Assembly (NCBI GenBank): GCA_032718475.1
Contig: JAUCBJ010002291.1
Coordinates: 51,138 to 115,137, forward strand
DNA: 64,000 nucleotides
DNA from: Nemertoderma westbladi
Taxonomy: Eukaryota; Xenacoelomorpha; Nemertodermatida; Nemertodermatidae
Direction: 5' to 3'
A program made the position numbers and the translations under genes. The notes under the pieces are model-generated. The model was not told where the DNA came from, ran no database searches, and saw only the letters and a program-made list of their open reading frames with translations. Shown piece after piece: positions 21,487 to 32,327 of this stretch; the first letter of the stretch is position 1; the number at the start of each line of letters is the position of its first letter.

Positions 21487-22183
21487 AAGAGTTGCAAGAA
21501 CCTCCGCTTAAGAAACAAGAAGCTCTACCATATTATCAAGATTCGGAAGACCTTATATAGTCTGTGGAGGACATCTTCAGGACAGAAAAAAGCCAAATTT
21601 AAGGAAGCATACAAGGAGTCTACTACAATTTCCAAGAGACTGAGTAGACAACTTCTTAACAGAGACATCTGTAAAGATATAAAGAAAAAGTCAGCCAAAC
21701 TACATAATAAGCCAGGGCAATTTTGGAAATTTTATGCTAGAAGACAACGTAACTGTAATGTACCTGCTGTACCTGCTGTAACTGTAATGTACCTGCTATA
21801 ACAGGTTATAAGTCAACAAGTTATAACAATGTTATAGTAGGTCATGGTCGTTCTCATATGCGGATGATATATTTCTAATAAGCACATCACAGTTTAACAT
21901 CGAATTAGAAATAGGCTCGATAATTCTAAAATTAGAGAAGGTGGTCTTACAGATCGATATTAACAAGACAGCTTGGATTTTCCTTAGTGGTAGAGGATCA
22001 GCTGAGCCACCCCCTCTTTTTTTGCACATAAGTGATCACCTGATCCCCCAAACAACGACACAGCTCACTTTCATCGGGTACAAAATCCCTCGAGATAACC
22101 GGTTCATATATCAGGAGTGCCTTAGACTTGTTAATTCGTTAGCGGAGTGCTTCATCTCTCTGGGATGGACAATCAAGCGTATC
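21487..22183 (+). pseudogene. Element A, piece 3: linker and RT palm with YADD
   Basis: 21,487-21,760 encodes a basic helical linker (KSCKNLRLRNKKLY, later NKPGQFWKF) typical of the region between endonuclease and RT. A short scrambled duplication (cctgctgta units, about 21,755-21,810) marks a deletion of most RT fingers. From 21,835 the frame resumes with FSYADDIFLIS, the catalytic motif, and runs to LGWTIKRI. There the RTE copy interrupts it, and the frame continues without change at 25,863. Confidence 0.65.
22172..22183 (+). repeat. Target-site duplication of RTE copy 2 (left)
   Basis: ATCAAGCGTATC, 12 bp, is identical to 25,851-25,862. Together they bracket the element exactly. Confidence 0.95.
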
Positions 22184-25100
22184 AGGTCAGGTATTCTAGG
22201 TCATTGATCAATAAAACTTGCCACCTCCATGCATCATAAAGGAGGTGCCACCTGTAGCTGCATAGACCCTCTTACTAGGGCAAATCTGGTCCTGTAACTA
22301 GGACCCCCTTCGTTCTGGGATAAGGACATCCTTGGTCCTGGATTAAGGACCCATATTCTTGGCTGCAGGGGTATATGGCCTGGCCAGGCAGATGGTGATC
22401 TACCAATCACGGAGTAGAGTGTTCTCATGTCCACTCTGAGAGCACTTCACTGCGACCTGCACCTGGCAGCAAGGATACAGGGCATGACCCAGCAGATGAG
22501 CTGCAACAGTCAATGATGGGTCATGTGCGCCAGAGTAGATATAGGTGATGGGCCTCATATCTGACTCCATTGCGACACCCACCCTGTGGAATGGCAAACC
22601 AGGGTGCGGTATTTGCCCCGAGAGCTTACTCGGCAAAAAAGCACCCCCCAACCCCCACTATGGATTACATTAGCGATGCGGAGGTCCGGCCACTAGAGGC
22701 CAGTGGAATTACCGGACACAATCGGCCTCACAGGCGTCAGTTAACTCCTGACCGGCTGCCTGTCTCACCCCCTACTGGAGAGAGAGCAGCCAACAATTCT
22801 TTGAGTCCCTTTCATGATGACCTTTCTGGCCCAAACCCTGGGTCACCAGGGAGGCCAGATTGTGATGGGGAGAGGGATTCTGGAGTTGGGGGCTACTCTC
22901 ATGTTCCACCCCGACCAACAAAGCCATTGGTGAATCTGAGGCAAGTCACCCTGAGGTAAACACCCTAACACTCGGGTCCCCAATGCGACAAGGTGAGCTG
23001 ACTGCCTTGGCAGATAAGCTTTCTCTTAGCGCAGTGGGTGTTCAAGAGCACCGAATGCAGACTGGACAGACTGATGAGGTTCTGATTAAGGACATGGGGG
23101 GCGGTTGGCGACTCGCCCTCGCGTCAGCAGATGATAGTGGCAATGGTGGAATTGGTCTATTGATGAATCCAACTGCACATGCAGCATTGGACAAAATAGA
23201 CCAAATCTCTAACCGCATCATCCGTTGCCACTTCTCATGTTCTGGAAGACTGGCTAAGAAGTTTCCTAAGGTGGTTCTGATTGTGTGCTACTCTCCAACT
23301 AGTGTTGCCCCTGTAGAATAAGTGGAAAATTTCTACCAGAATCTACAAGCAGCTACTGATGGAGTGGATCAGCATGCATTCTTAACATTCCTGGGAGACT
23401 TTAATGCAAGTCTGCATCAATCACCTACATCGCCCTGGGTCTATAGCAATAGTGTTAACCGAAATTCCATCCATCTTCAGGATTTTATCTCTGGAAATGG
23501 ATTGTTTTCGGCTGGAACCCAGTTCAAGAAGCGAACTGGAAAGCTATGGACTCATAGTGGACCCAGTGGTCACAAGTCCCAGATAGACCATATCCTGTTT
23601 TGTAGGAAATACAGGAGCTCTATACAAGACTGTAATGCATTTACACTACGACCCTTCTGCAGTGATCACCGCCTTATTGTGGCCAAGGTAAGACTTAGTC
23701 TGCGTGCTAGCAGAACAACGAAATCTGCCTTGCCGCGGCATGACTGGTCCTCTCTGTTGCAACAGCCAAGTGTGAGATCCAGCTTCACACTGCAGCTGAG
23801 CAACAGGTATGAGGCTCTTGCCTCTGAGGCGGCAGATCACTGTGAGGGCTATACTGCCTTCACAGAGGCAGTTAAGTTAGCAGCTGCAAAAACAGATCCT
23901 GTATACCCTCGAAACAGGAAACGGGCCCCCTGGACTGACAACAATATTCAGAAGTGCCGAAATGACCTCTACAAGGCGCAGAAAGAGTCCCGACTCAAAC
24001 TGACTACAGCGGCGAAGAATGCACTTAAGGCTGCATCTAGGTCCCTCAACAGGCAGCACTCTGTTAATTTACAGGAGCTAATAAACCAACAGGTTGATGC
24101 CATCAATGATGCTGACGACAGCAGGCAATCATCCCAGGCATGGAGATCGATCAACTTGCTTGCTGGTCGAAAAAGCCAACCAACCACCAAGGTTAAGGCT
24201 GAATCACCAGCCGATCGCCTCAATTGTTGGAAGGCCCACTTTGAAAAGCTCCTCAATAATGACAGGGTATTGCCTGATAACTTTATAGAAGTAAAAGTGT
24301 CTGACTTTGTACTCCCAGATATTCCCATTGGTGATATCTCCTTTGCAGAAGTGAAGGCTGCTGCAAAGAGCATTAAGAACAATCGTGCCAGTGGAGTAAA
24401 TGGTGTTCCCCCTGAGGTCTTTAAAATACCTGAGTGTTTAAAGCTCATCTATCCCATCATAGTAGACATGTACCGTACAACAAGAGTCCCACAAGAAATG
24501 AAAACAAATAAGTTGGTGCCAGTTCCCAAGAAGGGCAACCTAACACTCTATGTTTCTTTTCGGGGAATCTCATTGATCTCAATTGCTACAAAGCTATACA
24601 ATAGAATTCTATTAAATCGCATCAGGGATCCCATTGAGAGACTGCTCCGTGGAAATCAGAATGGGTTCCGTAAAGGTCGTGGGACCATGGAGCCCATTTT
24701 GGCACTTAGAAGGATAATTGAAGAGTTATCAAAAAAGAAAGACAGGCATCTGGCTGTTATCTTTGTTGACTTCTTCAAGGCCTTTGATTCAGTCTCTCGC
24801 TCACGTATGTTCAGCATACTTTCATTATATGGGATTCCTGATGAAATTATTGCAGCAATCAGATCAGTATACGATGGTTCGACAACATTTGTGTCTACTG
24901 TTGACGGTGACACAGAACCATTTGAAGTGTTATAGGGCGTCCTCCAGGGAGACACACTTGTACCATTCTTGTTCATAATTGTTGTTGACTATGTTCTACG
25001 CATGTCCTTAGATTATCATAATGATGATGGGGTGATGATAACTCCACCTACTGGCTCCAGAAGTCGAGGAAATCCTGCCAAGTACCTAACTGATCTAGAC

Positions 25101-25850
25101 TTTGCTGATGACTTAGGAGTACTCTCAGAATCACTAGAGGGAGCCCAACGGCTCCTCAGCTCATTAGAACATGCTGCTTCTAGTGTTGGTCTTTTTATTA
25201 ACTCCAGAAAGACCAAAATTTTGACAGTTAACTTTGAAAGTCCTCAGCAAGTCTCTGATCGGATGAGCATAAGCTCAAAAGATGGTATGCTTGAGCATGT
25301 GGATGACTTCTGTTACCTGGGATCATGGATCCGGAAGTCAGCCGAGAATTAATCGGAAACTTAAGGTCCGGTTATTTAGAGCAGCAGTAGTTCCAGTACT
25401 CCTCTATGGGAGTCCATGCTGGGCTCTAACCGCTGAGGACACCAAATCTCTTAACGGCACATTCACAAGAATGCTACGCCGGGTTCATTGTGTCAAGTTC
25501 AATGCACACATCTCCAACCAGACACTATATAACATTGGAGGTGTCTCATTGGTTCCCCCAAGCTTGACACTAGAACAAAATCGCCTCCGCTTTGCAGGAC
25601 ATTGCTTTCGCCGTGAGGACCAGCCAGTGCATAATCTTGTACTTTGGCTCATGGAGTGAATAAGCATGGTGGACAGCCCATGACTTTCTTGAGACGCATC
25701 TTAAAGGACACTGGCCTTGAAGATGCGGATGATCTAGCAAATGTCATGGGTGATAGGGAGTTGTGGCGGTGCAATTTTGTCGATAAGCCGGCATAGCATT
25801 CTTAAAAAAATGCAGCTGCAATGCAGCATGCCGATCCTAGTAGTAGTAGT
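22184..25850 (+). mobile_element. RTE-type non-LTR retrotransposon, nearly full length (copy 2)
   Basis: 3,667 bp bounded by 12-bp target duplications. The 5' end begins AGGTCAGGTATTCTAGG, as in copy 3, which suggests both copies reach the true 5' end. The 5' UTR is about 480 bp. The 3' end is a TAG trinucleotide tail (25,838-25,850). It is inserted in the RT frame of element A. Confidence 0.92.
22662..25805 (+). pseudogene. RTE copy 2 endonuclease-reverse transcriptase ORF (broken)
   Basis: The N-terminus is MDYISDAEVRPLEASG. The endonuclease has LSAVGVQEHRMQ, LTFLGDFNASL and DHRLI. The RT has GNLTLYVSFRGISLIS, FVDFFKAFDSVSR, a GVLQGDTL block and LDFADDLGVL, followed by the usual C-terminal region. 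Breaks seen: a frameshift near 22,950 relative to copy 3; an in-frame TAA at 23,319-23,321; a TAG at 24,933-24,935 where copy 3 encodes Trp; and a deletion of about 80 bp at 25,341 relative to copies 1 and 3. It cannot make a full protein. The intact family member would cut target DNA and reverse-transcribe its own RNA. Confidence 0.9.
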
Positions 25851-25862
25851 ATCAAGCGTATC
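25851..25862 (+). repeat. Target-site duplication of RTE copy 2 (right)
   Basis: ATCAAGCGTATC follows the TAG tail directly and is identical to 22,172-22,183. Confidence 0.95.
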
Positions 25863-26413
25863 CCCATCGAAACACTATCAACACTTTGGAAAACTTACTC
25901 TTTGCAAATTTTTCGCTATAGTTTTCCGTTTTACATAGGAGCTCTAAACTCTCTACAGCAGGACCAGTTGAAAGTGAGGTATAGAAATTCACTACGAAAA
26001 CTTCTCGATATTAATTGTATACAATTGCATACATGTTATTTGGAATCAATCAATTAATTCGAGAATTATACCAATCAGCTATTATAACTGTCCAGCGATT
26101 GATCAGAGCCCCTAACACACTATTGCAATCAATAACACGGACAACTGGCCCCCTAAACATCCAGCAACACTTTTTGGGTCTTTGTTCAACTATAAGGAAA
26201 TGCGTGAAAAAATATGCAGTCGAACAGCTTTCGTCACTACTACAATATGAATATCAAATGAGTACTCTCTTGTCTGATCTTGGTACCAACGTTATGGATT
26301 CAATCAAACTGTGTCATTTGGAATTAATCATATCAATTTATGGATCGGATATGGTCAGCTTCAAGGCAAAGTTGGACAAAGTGAAAGCGTATCTTGAGTC
26401 AATTATAACTTAA
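25863..26413 (+). pseudogene. Element A, piece 4: RT C-terminus
   Basis: The frame broken at LGWTIKRI resumes as PIETLSTLWKTYSLQIF. After a frame change near 26,030 it continues through LQSITRTTGPLNIQQHF to the stop at 26,411-26,413. The content (thumb and connection-type helices) suits the end of a non-LTR ORF2. The AT-rich tail beyond, to about 26,500, may be its 3' UTR. The last ~125 bp is part of the tandem duplication and recurs at about 31,026-31,151. Confidence 0.6.
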
Positions 26414-26579
26414 TTACATTGCGCTATCAGTTTGGAAATATTTAATTTCTAAGATTTTAATATTTTATTTTTTTTTATATAAAAAAGCATTTTATTTAAT
26501 TAGCATGTGCGGTTTTAAATCTTTTAATATAAATATTAAAAGCCAGTTTGGCTGGCGGTGCGCATTGTTTGTGCGAGAC

Positions 26580-26975
26580 TACTACTATCTCGTATATATT
26601 CCATCGTAACCAGAACCCCAATAAACCTCTATTGCGAAAAAAACATGTTCAAACAATCAATTTACAAAATTGTCATTTTCCAAAATTTGGTGCTGCACCA
26701 AAATTTGGTGCTGCACCAAAATTTGGTGCTGGTTCCAACATTTGGAACCCGCCGAAAAAAAAACAAGTTTGAAATTTCTAAATTAATTTATATGAATTTC
26801 ATCTAATTGCAAACACCAAAATACCAGTGTAAATCAAAACTAGAGATGTTACAAATCATATTTCATGAAATGTAATTTTCAAAAAACGCCTCAAAAAAAG
26901 TGCCAAAAGTAGGGTTAATAAATGGTGCTATATCTCTAAAACTTCCCAATATTTTTGAATACCGTTTTCACTATT
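26580..26975 (+). repeat. piggyBac-like family fragment in duplication copy 1
   Basis: It matches the reverse complement of about 18,480-18,850 and contains the ttggtgctgcaccaaaat core three times in a row. Similarity ends within the ttttcactatta segment, just before the primer-binding site. The duplicate is at about 31,318-31,713. Confidence 0.7.
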
Positions 26976-26985
26976 AGTGTGAGAA

Positions 26986-27003
26986 TGGGGGCTTGTCCGG
27001 GAG
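26986..27003 (+). promoter_or_regulatory. Retroelement primer-binding site, tRNA-Pro type
   Basis: TGGGGGCTTGTCCGGGAG differs at one or two positions from the well-known 18-nt site complementary to the tRNA-Pro 3' end. It lies 22 bp before the ATG of a gag-like frame. The LTR expected upstream is not recognisable, because piggyBac-like sequence lies there. Confidence 0.65.
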
Positions 27004-27024
27004 TTGCAGAGAAGTTAGAACTGC

Positions 27025-27501
27025 ATGCCTCAAACCGCTCCACCCGATCCGATTGTTCCGTCGACTCAACGCAACCCGATTGTTCCAACGACTCCACCCG
27101 ATCTGATTGTTCCGTCTAATCAACGCAACTCGATGGTACCGACAACTCCACCCGATCCGATTGTTCCGACGACTCCACCCGATACGATTGTTCCGTCTAA
27201 TCAACGCAACTCGATAGTTCTGACGACTCCACCTAATCCGATTGTTCCGACACAACAACGGCGAACCACCATGGACTACATCCACAAAGAACCCGACTGT
27301 TTCGATGGGTCTGGGGACATAGAAGGATGGCACCGATCGGTTCAACGAATAGCTCGACTGCGAGGTTGGAGAAACGACGATCTCGGTAAGATTATTCCAG
27401 TTTATCTACCAGGTAAAGCTGCCCGTGTCCTTGACGAACAAACTGTAGCTGAGCAGGAAAATTATTGTATACAGTATGTATATTGTATATACGTTTTCTG
27501 A
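27025..27501 (+). pseudogene. Ty3-like gag N-terminal fragment (copy 1)
   Basis: The frame starts at ATG 27,025. Its first ~80 residues are Pro/Thr repeats of the type TTPPDPIVP. The next ~65 (DYIHKEPDCFDGSGDIEGWH, later RLRGW and IIPVYLPGKAARVL) match the start of retrotransposon gag capsid domains: F-D-G-x-G-D, a Trp, and L-x-G-x-A. Coding similarity stops near residue 145, where AT-rich sequence and then the 37-bp satellite begin. Capsid remainder, protease and polymerase are absent. Compared with the copy at 31,763, this one has 27 more residues in the Pro-rich repeat. Confidence 0.65.
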
Positions 27502-27670
27502 TGCGATAACTAGATATTTTGTGCTATTATTTATTAGGGATTATTTTTTTCAGTATATGTACATTAGTAATATATAGGTCGGATTTATCATAATCATATT
27601 GATGAATTATATTCATGATATTTTATCATAATTTTGTTTATACCGATGTTCTTTTCTATTTTATTTAAAG

Positions 27671-29158
27671 TAATTGCTATTAAGTAGCAATTTTTGAGCA
27701 ATCTTGCTTTGTGCTATTATGTAGCAATTGTTGAGCAATCTTGCTTTGTGCTATTATGTAGCAATTGTTGAGCAATCTTGCTTTGTGCTATTATGTAGCA
27801 ATTGTTGAGCAATCTTGCTTTGTGCTATTAAGTAGAAATTGTTGAGCAATCCTGCTTTGTGCTATTATGTAGCAATTGTTGAGCAATCTTGCTTTGTGCT
27901 ATTATGTAGCAATTGTTGAGCAATCTTGCTTTGTGCTATTATGTAGCAATTGTTGAGCAATCTTGCTTTGTGCTATTATGTAGCTATTGTTGAGCAATCT
28001 TGCTTTGTGCTATTATGTAGCTATTGTTGAGCAATCTTTCTTTGTGCTATTATGTAGCAATTGTTGAGCAATCTTGCTTTGTGCTATTATTTAGCTATTG
28101 TTGAGCAATCTTGCTTTGTGCTATTATGTAGCTATTGTTGAGCAATCTTGCTTTGTGCTATTATGTAGCAATTGTTGAGCAATCTCGCTTTGTGCTATTA
28201 TGTAGCTATTGTTGAGCAATCTTGCTTTGTGCTATTATGTAGCTATTGTTGAGCAATCTTGATTCATGCTATTATGTTGCAATTGTTGAGCAATCTTGCT
28301 TTGTGCTATTATGTAGCTATTGTTGAGCAATCTTGCTATGTGCTATTATGTAGCTATTGTTGAGCAATCTTGCTTTGTGCTATTATGTAGCTATTGTTGA
28401 GCAATCTTGCTTTGTGCTATTATGTAGCTATTGTTGAGCAATCTTGCTTTGTGCTATTATGTAGCAATTGTTGAGCAATCTTGCTTTGTGCTATTATTTA
28501 GCTATTGTTGAACAATCTTGCTTTATGCTATTATGTAGCTATTGTTGAGCAATCTTGCTTTGTGCTATTATGTAGCAATTGTTGAGCAATCTTGCTTTGT
28601 ACAATTATGTAGCTATTGTTGAGCAATCTTGCTTTGTGCTATTATGTAGCTATTGTTGAGCAATCTTGCTTTGTGCTATTATGTAGCAATTGTTGACCAA
28701 TCTTGCTTTGTGCTATTATTTAGCTATTGTTGAGCAATCTTGCTTTGTGCTATTATGTAGCTATTGTTGAGCAATCTTGCTTTGTGCTATTATGTAGCTA
28801 TTGTTGAGCAATCGTGCTTTGTGCTATTATGTAGTAATTGTTGAGCAATCTTGCTTTGTGCTATTGTGTAGCATTTGTTGAGCAATATTGCTTTGTGCTA
28901 TTATGTAGCAATTGTTGAGCAATCTTGCTTTGTGCTATTATGTAGCAATTGTTGAGCAATCTTGCTTTGTGTTATTATGTAGCTATTGTTGAGCAATCTT
29001 GCTTTGTGCTATTATGTAGCAATTGTTGAGCAATCTTCCTTTGTGCTATTATGTAGCTATTGTTGTGCAATTTTGATTTGTGTTATTATGTAGCAATTGT
29101 TGAGCAATCTTGCTTTGTGCTATTATGTAGCAATTGTTGAGCAATCTTTGAGCTATTG
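27671..29158 (+). repeat. 37-bp satellite array 1 (about 40 units)
   Basis: Unit: tagcaattgt, tgagcaatct, tgctttgtgc, tattatg, head to tail. Most variation is A or T at one position (gcaattg or gctattg). There are no unique spacers, so it is not CRISPR. It ends with degenerate units just before the partial LTR. Confidence 0.97.
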
Positions 29159-29170
29159 ATGAGCTATTGT

Positions 29171-29781
29171 CAAACAATAGTAAATAGCAGTATAATAATG
29201 TATATTGAACCGATAATGTAAGACTGAATTGCGATCAGTTGATATGATTAGATAAGTGATGTGATAAGTGATAACGGTTATATGCTCTATAATTTAAGCC
29301 TACTAATGTTTCTTCTAAAGTATGAAAGCTAATTGACTCTAGAGCCGTTGTTCCTGGCCTAGATAGCAACAACACAACAGTATCACAAAAAACAGTAAGA
29401 CTGAACACTCCCAGCATGATCGACCAAATATCTACACGTCGACAGAAAAAATCGCTCTGATTGGCTCAAGCCAAACAAAGAACCCTGCGTCCAATGGCTA
29501 TTTCCATGCCAGCAACCAGCTGCTAGATGTCGCAATCTGAATCATCAAGGCTAAGCTGTGTAAAGGTATTTGGTACATTGCAGGTTTTTTGCCTTACCAT
29601 GTCCGCCAAAACACGTATATAGCAGAATGACTTTTATGTCCGTTAAAACACCTATAACGGTACCTTGCGGGCGAGGGGAATATATATACAGTTAGAGAAC
29701 CTTTTAGAGTATTCCAGCGCCTGGGGGGGAAACTGGATTGCGAAGCAAAGGGGCCAGTTATATCCCACAGAAGCTTTTACA
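29171..29781 (-). mobile_element. Partial BEL LTR in duplication copy 1
   Basis: Collinear with 37,627-38,237 of the complete left LTR at an offset of 8,456 bp. The part of the LTR left of 37,627 is missing here and the satellite abuts directly. In element orientation this is the 5' half of a 3' LTR. Confidence 0.92.
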
Positions 29782-29859
29782 CCGCTCCCAGAAAATGGGA
29801 TTTGAGTCTATAAAATATACAAAATCACAGTTTCTAATATACGTAAATACTCTAAACAG

Positions 29860-31025
29860 TTAGTCTTTCTTGCGCGGACGGCGTTTACGCAGTTTTTTAA
29901 AGCTAGCCAGAGTCCTTTTCTCTTTGGGGCGAGCCACTTTACAAGGAGGGCTATAACTCCTGGGTGAAGGGTGCAATATGATTGCATCAGAGGGTGTAGG
30001 ATTATGGTCTGTGTATCCGCCAGTCGAAGTACCGGGTTGATTGGCATCAACGTCCGGGGAGAGGGGTCTAACGGCTTTGAGAGCTCGTTTCAAGACAGCC
30101 GCTCTTACGGGTCCTTTACGAGTGGTCTGAACGAGGGCCGTGGGTGGACCATAGGCAGTTAGAAACCTCCGGGGTTTAATGGTCCTTTCCAACTCGCGTT
30201 CGCGGGCTCGGTATTCGTAAGGCCGTCGATATACTTCCTGTAACTCGGGGTGTGAGTTAACAAACAAGTCTCCATAGTCCGGATCCTGACGGATATAATT
30301 GATTAAGTTATAGGAATGAAGGTCGCTAGGATTAACACTCCTGAGAAATTTGCGTACGAATTTGGTTGAAATACATTCTCCGACGCGCTTCAGTAGCTCG
30401 TAACTTGATATGCGTGATTTCTGTTCAACTGAAGCGAATAGATAAGGATGGAACGCATAAACTCCTTCGTAAGCGCGTCCGGGATAATAGCGATGGCGTG
30501 AATCACAATGTAAATCAGCGTTCGCTTCCCAAGCTCTGATGTAACGTAGTGTGATCATTTCATCTACGCTTTCCAAATCGTGATTAAAAGGGCAATCGAA
30601 ACTGGCATGTCCCTTTAGTTGACAATGGTGACATTGAGTCATAAATTGAGGGCAAACCGCAAAGATATGCAAGTTATTGAGTCTGCAATATGCGCAATAA
30701 ATTTCCATAGTCGGTTGTTCTTGGAAATAGGAACAGCGGACGTTGGTATCCATGGGCGTATCGTGGTCTCTCGATGCGCATAACCGACAACGTTGCCTAG
30801 AAACGTAGTTGGCATGTCGATAATCGTACGCAGTGAGACACTGTGGACCTTGATACCATTCTATGATGTAATCGTTGTCGCTGGTCCGGGGCGCGATAGG
30901 CTGAATCTCTTCAGATTCTAAACATATTGGTTCGTCTTCCAAGTGCATAGCTGAAGTGGGCGCGTCTGTCTCTTCAGGTGGACCTATTGTCTGAATTTCC
31001 ATGACAGAATAACCTGTGGGGATTC
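29860..31025 (-). pseudogene. Truncated copy of the BEL accessory zinc-knuckle ORF
   Basis: Almost identical to 38,316-39,481. It keeps residues from about 212 (the MEIQTIGPPEE methionine) to the basic C-terminus, including all three Cys/His clusters. The N-terminal 205 residues are lost at the duplication junction. One visible coding difference is Pro here versus His in the full copy, in the DANQ-GTSTGG region. The near identity indicates a recent duplication. Confidence 0.88.
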
Positions 31026-31317
31026 AACGTTATGGATTCAATCAAACTGTGTCATTTGGAATTAATCATATCAATTTATGGATCGGATATGGTCAGCTTC
31101 AAGGCAAAGTTGGACAAAGTGAAAGCGTATCTTGAGTCAATTATAACTTAATTACATTGCGCTATCAGTTTGGAAATATTTAATTTCTAAGATTTTAATA
31201 TTTTATTTTTTTTTATATAAAAAAGCATTTTATTTAATTAGCATGTGCGGTTTTAAATCTTTTAATATAAATATTAAAAGCCAGTTTGGCTGGCGGTGCG
31301 CATTGTTTGTGCGAGAC

Positions 31318-31713
31318 TACTACTATCTCGTATATATTCCATCGTAACCAGAACCCCAATAAACCTCTATTGCGAAAAAAACATGTTCAAACAATCAATT
31401 TACAAAATTGTCATTTTCCAAAATTTGGTGCTGCACCAAAATTTGGTGCTGCACCAAAATTTGGTGCTGGTTCCAACATTTGGAACCCGCCGAAAAAAAA
31501 ACAAGTTTGAAATTTCTAAATTAATTTATATGAATTTCATCTAATTGCAAACACCAAAATACCAGTGTAAATCAAAACTAGAGATGTTACAAATCATATT
31601 TCATGAAATGTAATTTTCAAAAAACGCCTCAAAAAAAGTGCCAAAAGTAGGGTTAATAAATGGTGCTATATCTCTAAAACTTCCCAATATTTTTGAATAC
31701 CGTTTTCACTATT
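31318..31713 (+). repeat. piggyBac-like family fragment in duplication copy 2
   Basis: Duplicate of 26,580-26,975, apparently identical by eye. Confidence 0.7.
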
Positions 31714-31723
31714 AGTGTGAGAA

Positions 31724-31741
31724 TGGGGGCTTGTCCGGGAG
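31724..31741 (+). promoter_or_regulatory. Primer-binding site, tRNA-Pro type (duplicate)
   Basis: Same 18 bases as 26,986-27,003, and again 22 bp before the gag-like ATG. Confidence 0.65.
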
Positions 31742-31762
31742 TTGCAGAGAAGTTAGAACTGC

Positions 31763-32158
31763 ATGCCTCAAACCGCTCCACCCGATCCGATTGTTCCGTC
31801 GACTCAACGCAACCCGATTGTTCCAACGACTCCACCCGATCTGATTGTTCCGTCTAATCAACGCAACTCGATAGTTCTGACGACTCCACCTAATCCGATT
31901 GTTCCGACACAACAACGGCGAACCACCATGGACTACATCCACAAAGAACCCGACTGTTTCGATGGGTCTGGGGACATAGAAGGATGGCACCGATCGGTTC
32001 AACGAATAGCTCGACTGCGAGGTTGGAGAAACGACGATCTCGGTAAGATTATTCCAGTTTATCTACCAGGTAAAGCTGCCCGTGTCCTTGACGAACAAAC
32101 TGTAGCTGAGCAGGAAAATTATTGTATACAGTATGTATATTGTATATACGTTTTCTGA
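31763..32158 (+). pseudogene. Ty3-like gag N-terminal fragment (copy 2)
   Basis: Duplicate of 27,025-27,501 lacking 81 bp (27 codons) of the Pro-rich repeat, an in-frame repeat contraction. The capsid-like start and the truncation point are the same. Confidence 0.65.
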
Positions 32159-32327
32159 TGCGATAACTAGATATTTTGTGCTATTATTTATTAGGGATTA
32201 TTTTTTTCAGTATATGTACATTAGTAATATATAGGTCGGATTTATCATAATCATATTGATGAATTATATTCATGATATTTTATCATAATTTTGTTTATAC
32301 CGATGTTCTTTTCTATTTTATTTAAAG

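Larger units (their letters stand above)
26288..31025 (+). repeat. Tandem segmental duplication, left copy
   Basis: It contains the end of element A, a piggyBac-like fragment, a primer site and gag fragment, satellite array 1 and a truncated piece of the BEL element. The right copy (31,026-39,481) repeats this order but has a longer satellite, about 1.7 kb of extra sequence and the complete LTR. The offset is 4,738 bp at the start and 8,456 bp over the BEL part. The junction at 31,025/31,026 shares one base between the two parents. Confidence 0.9.
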
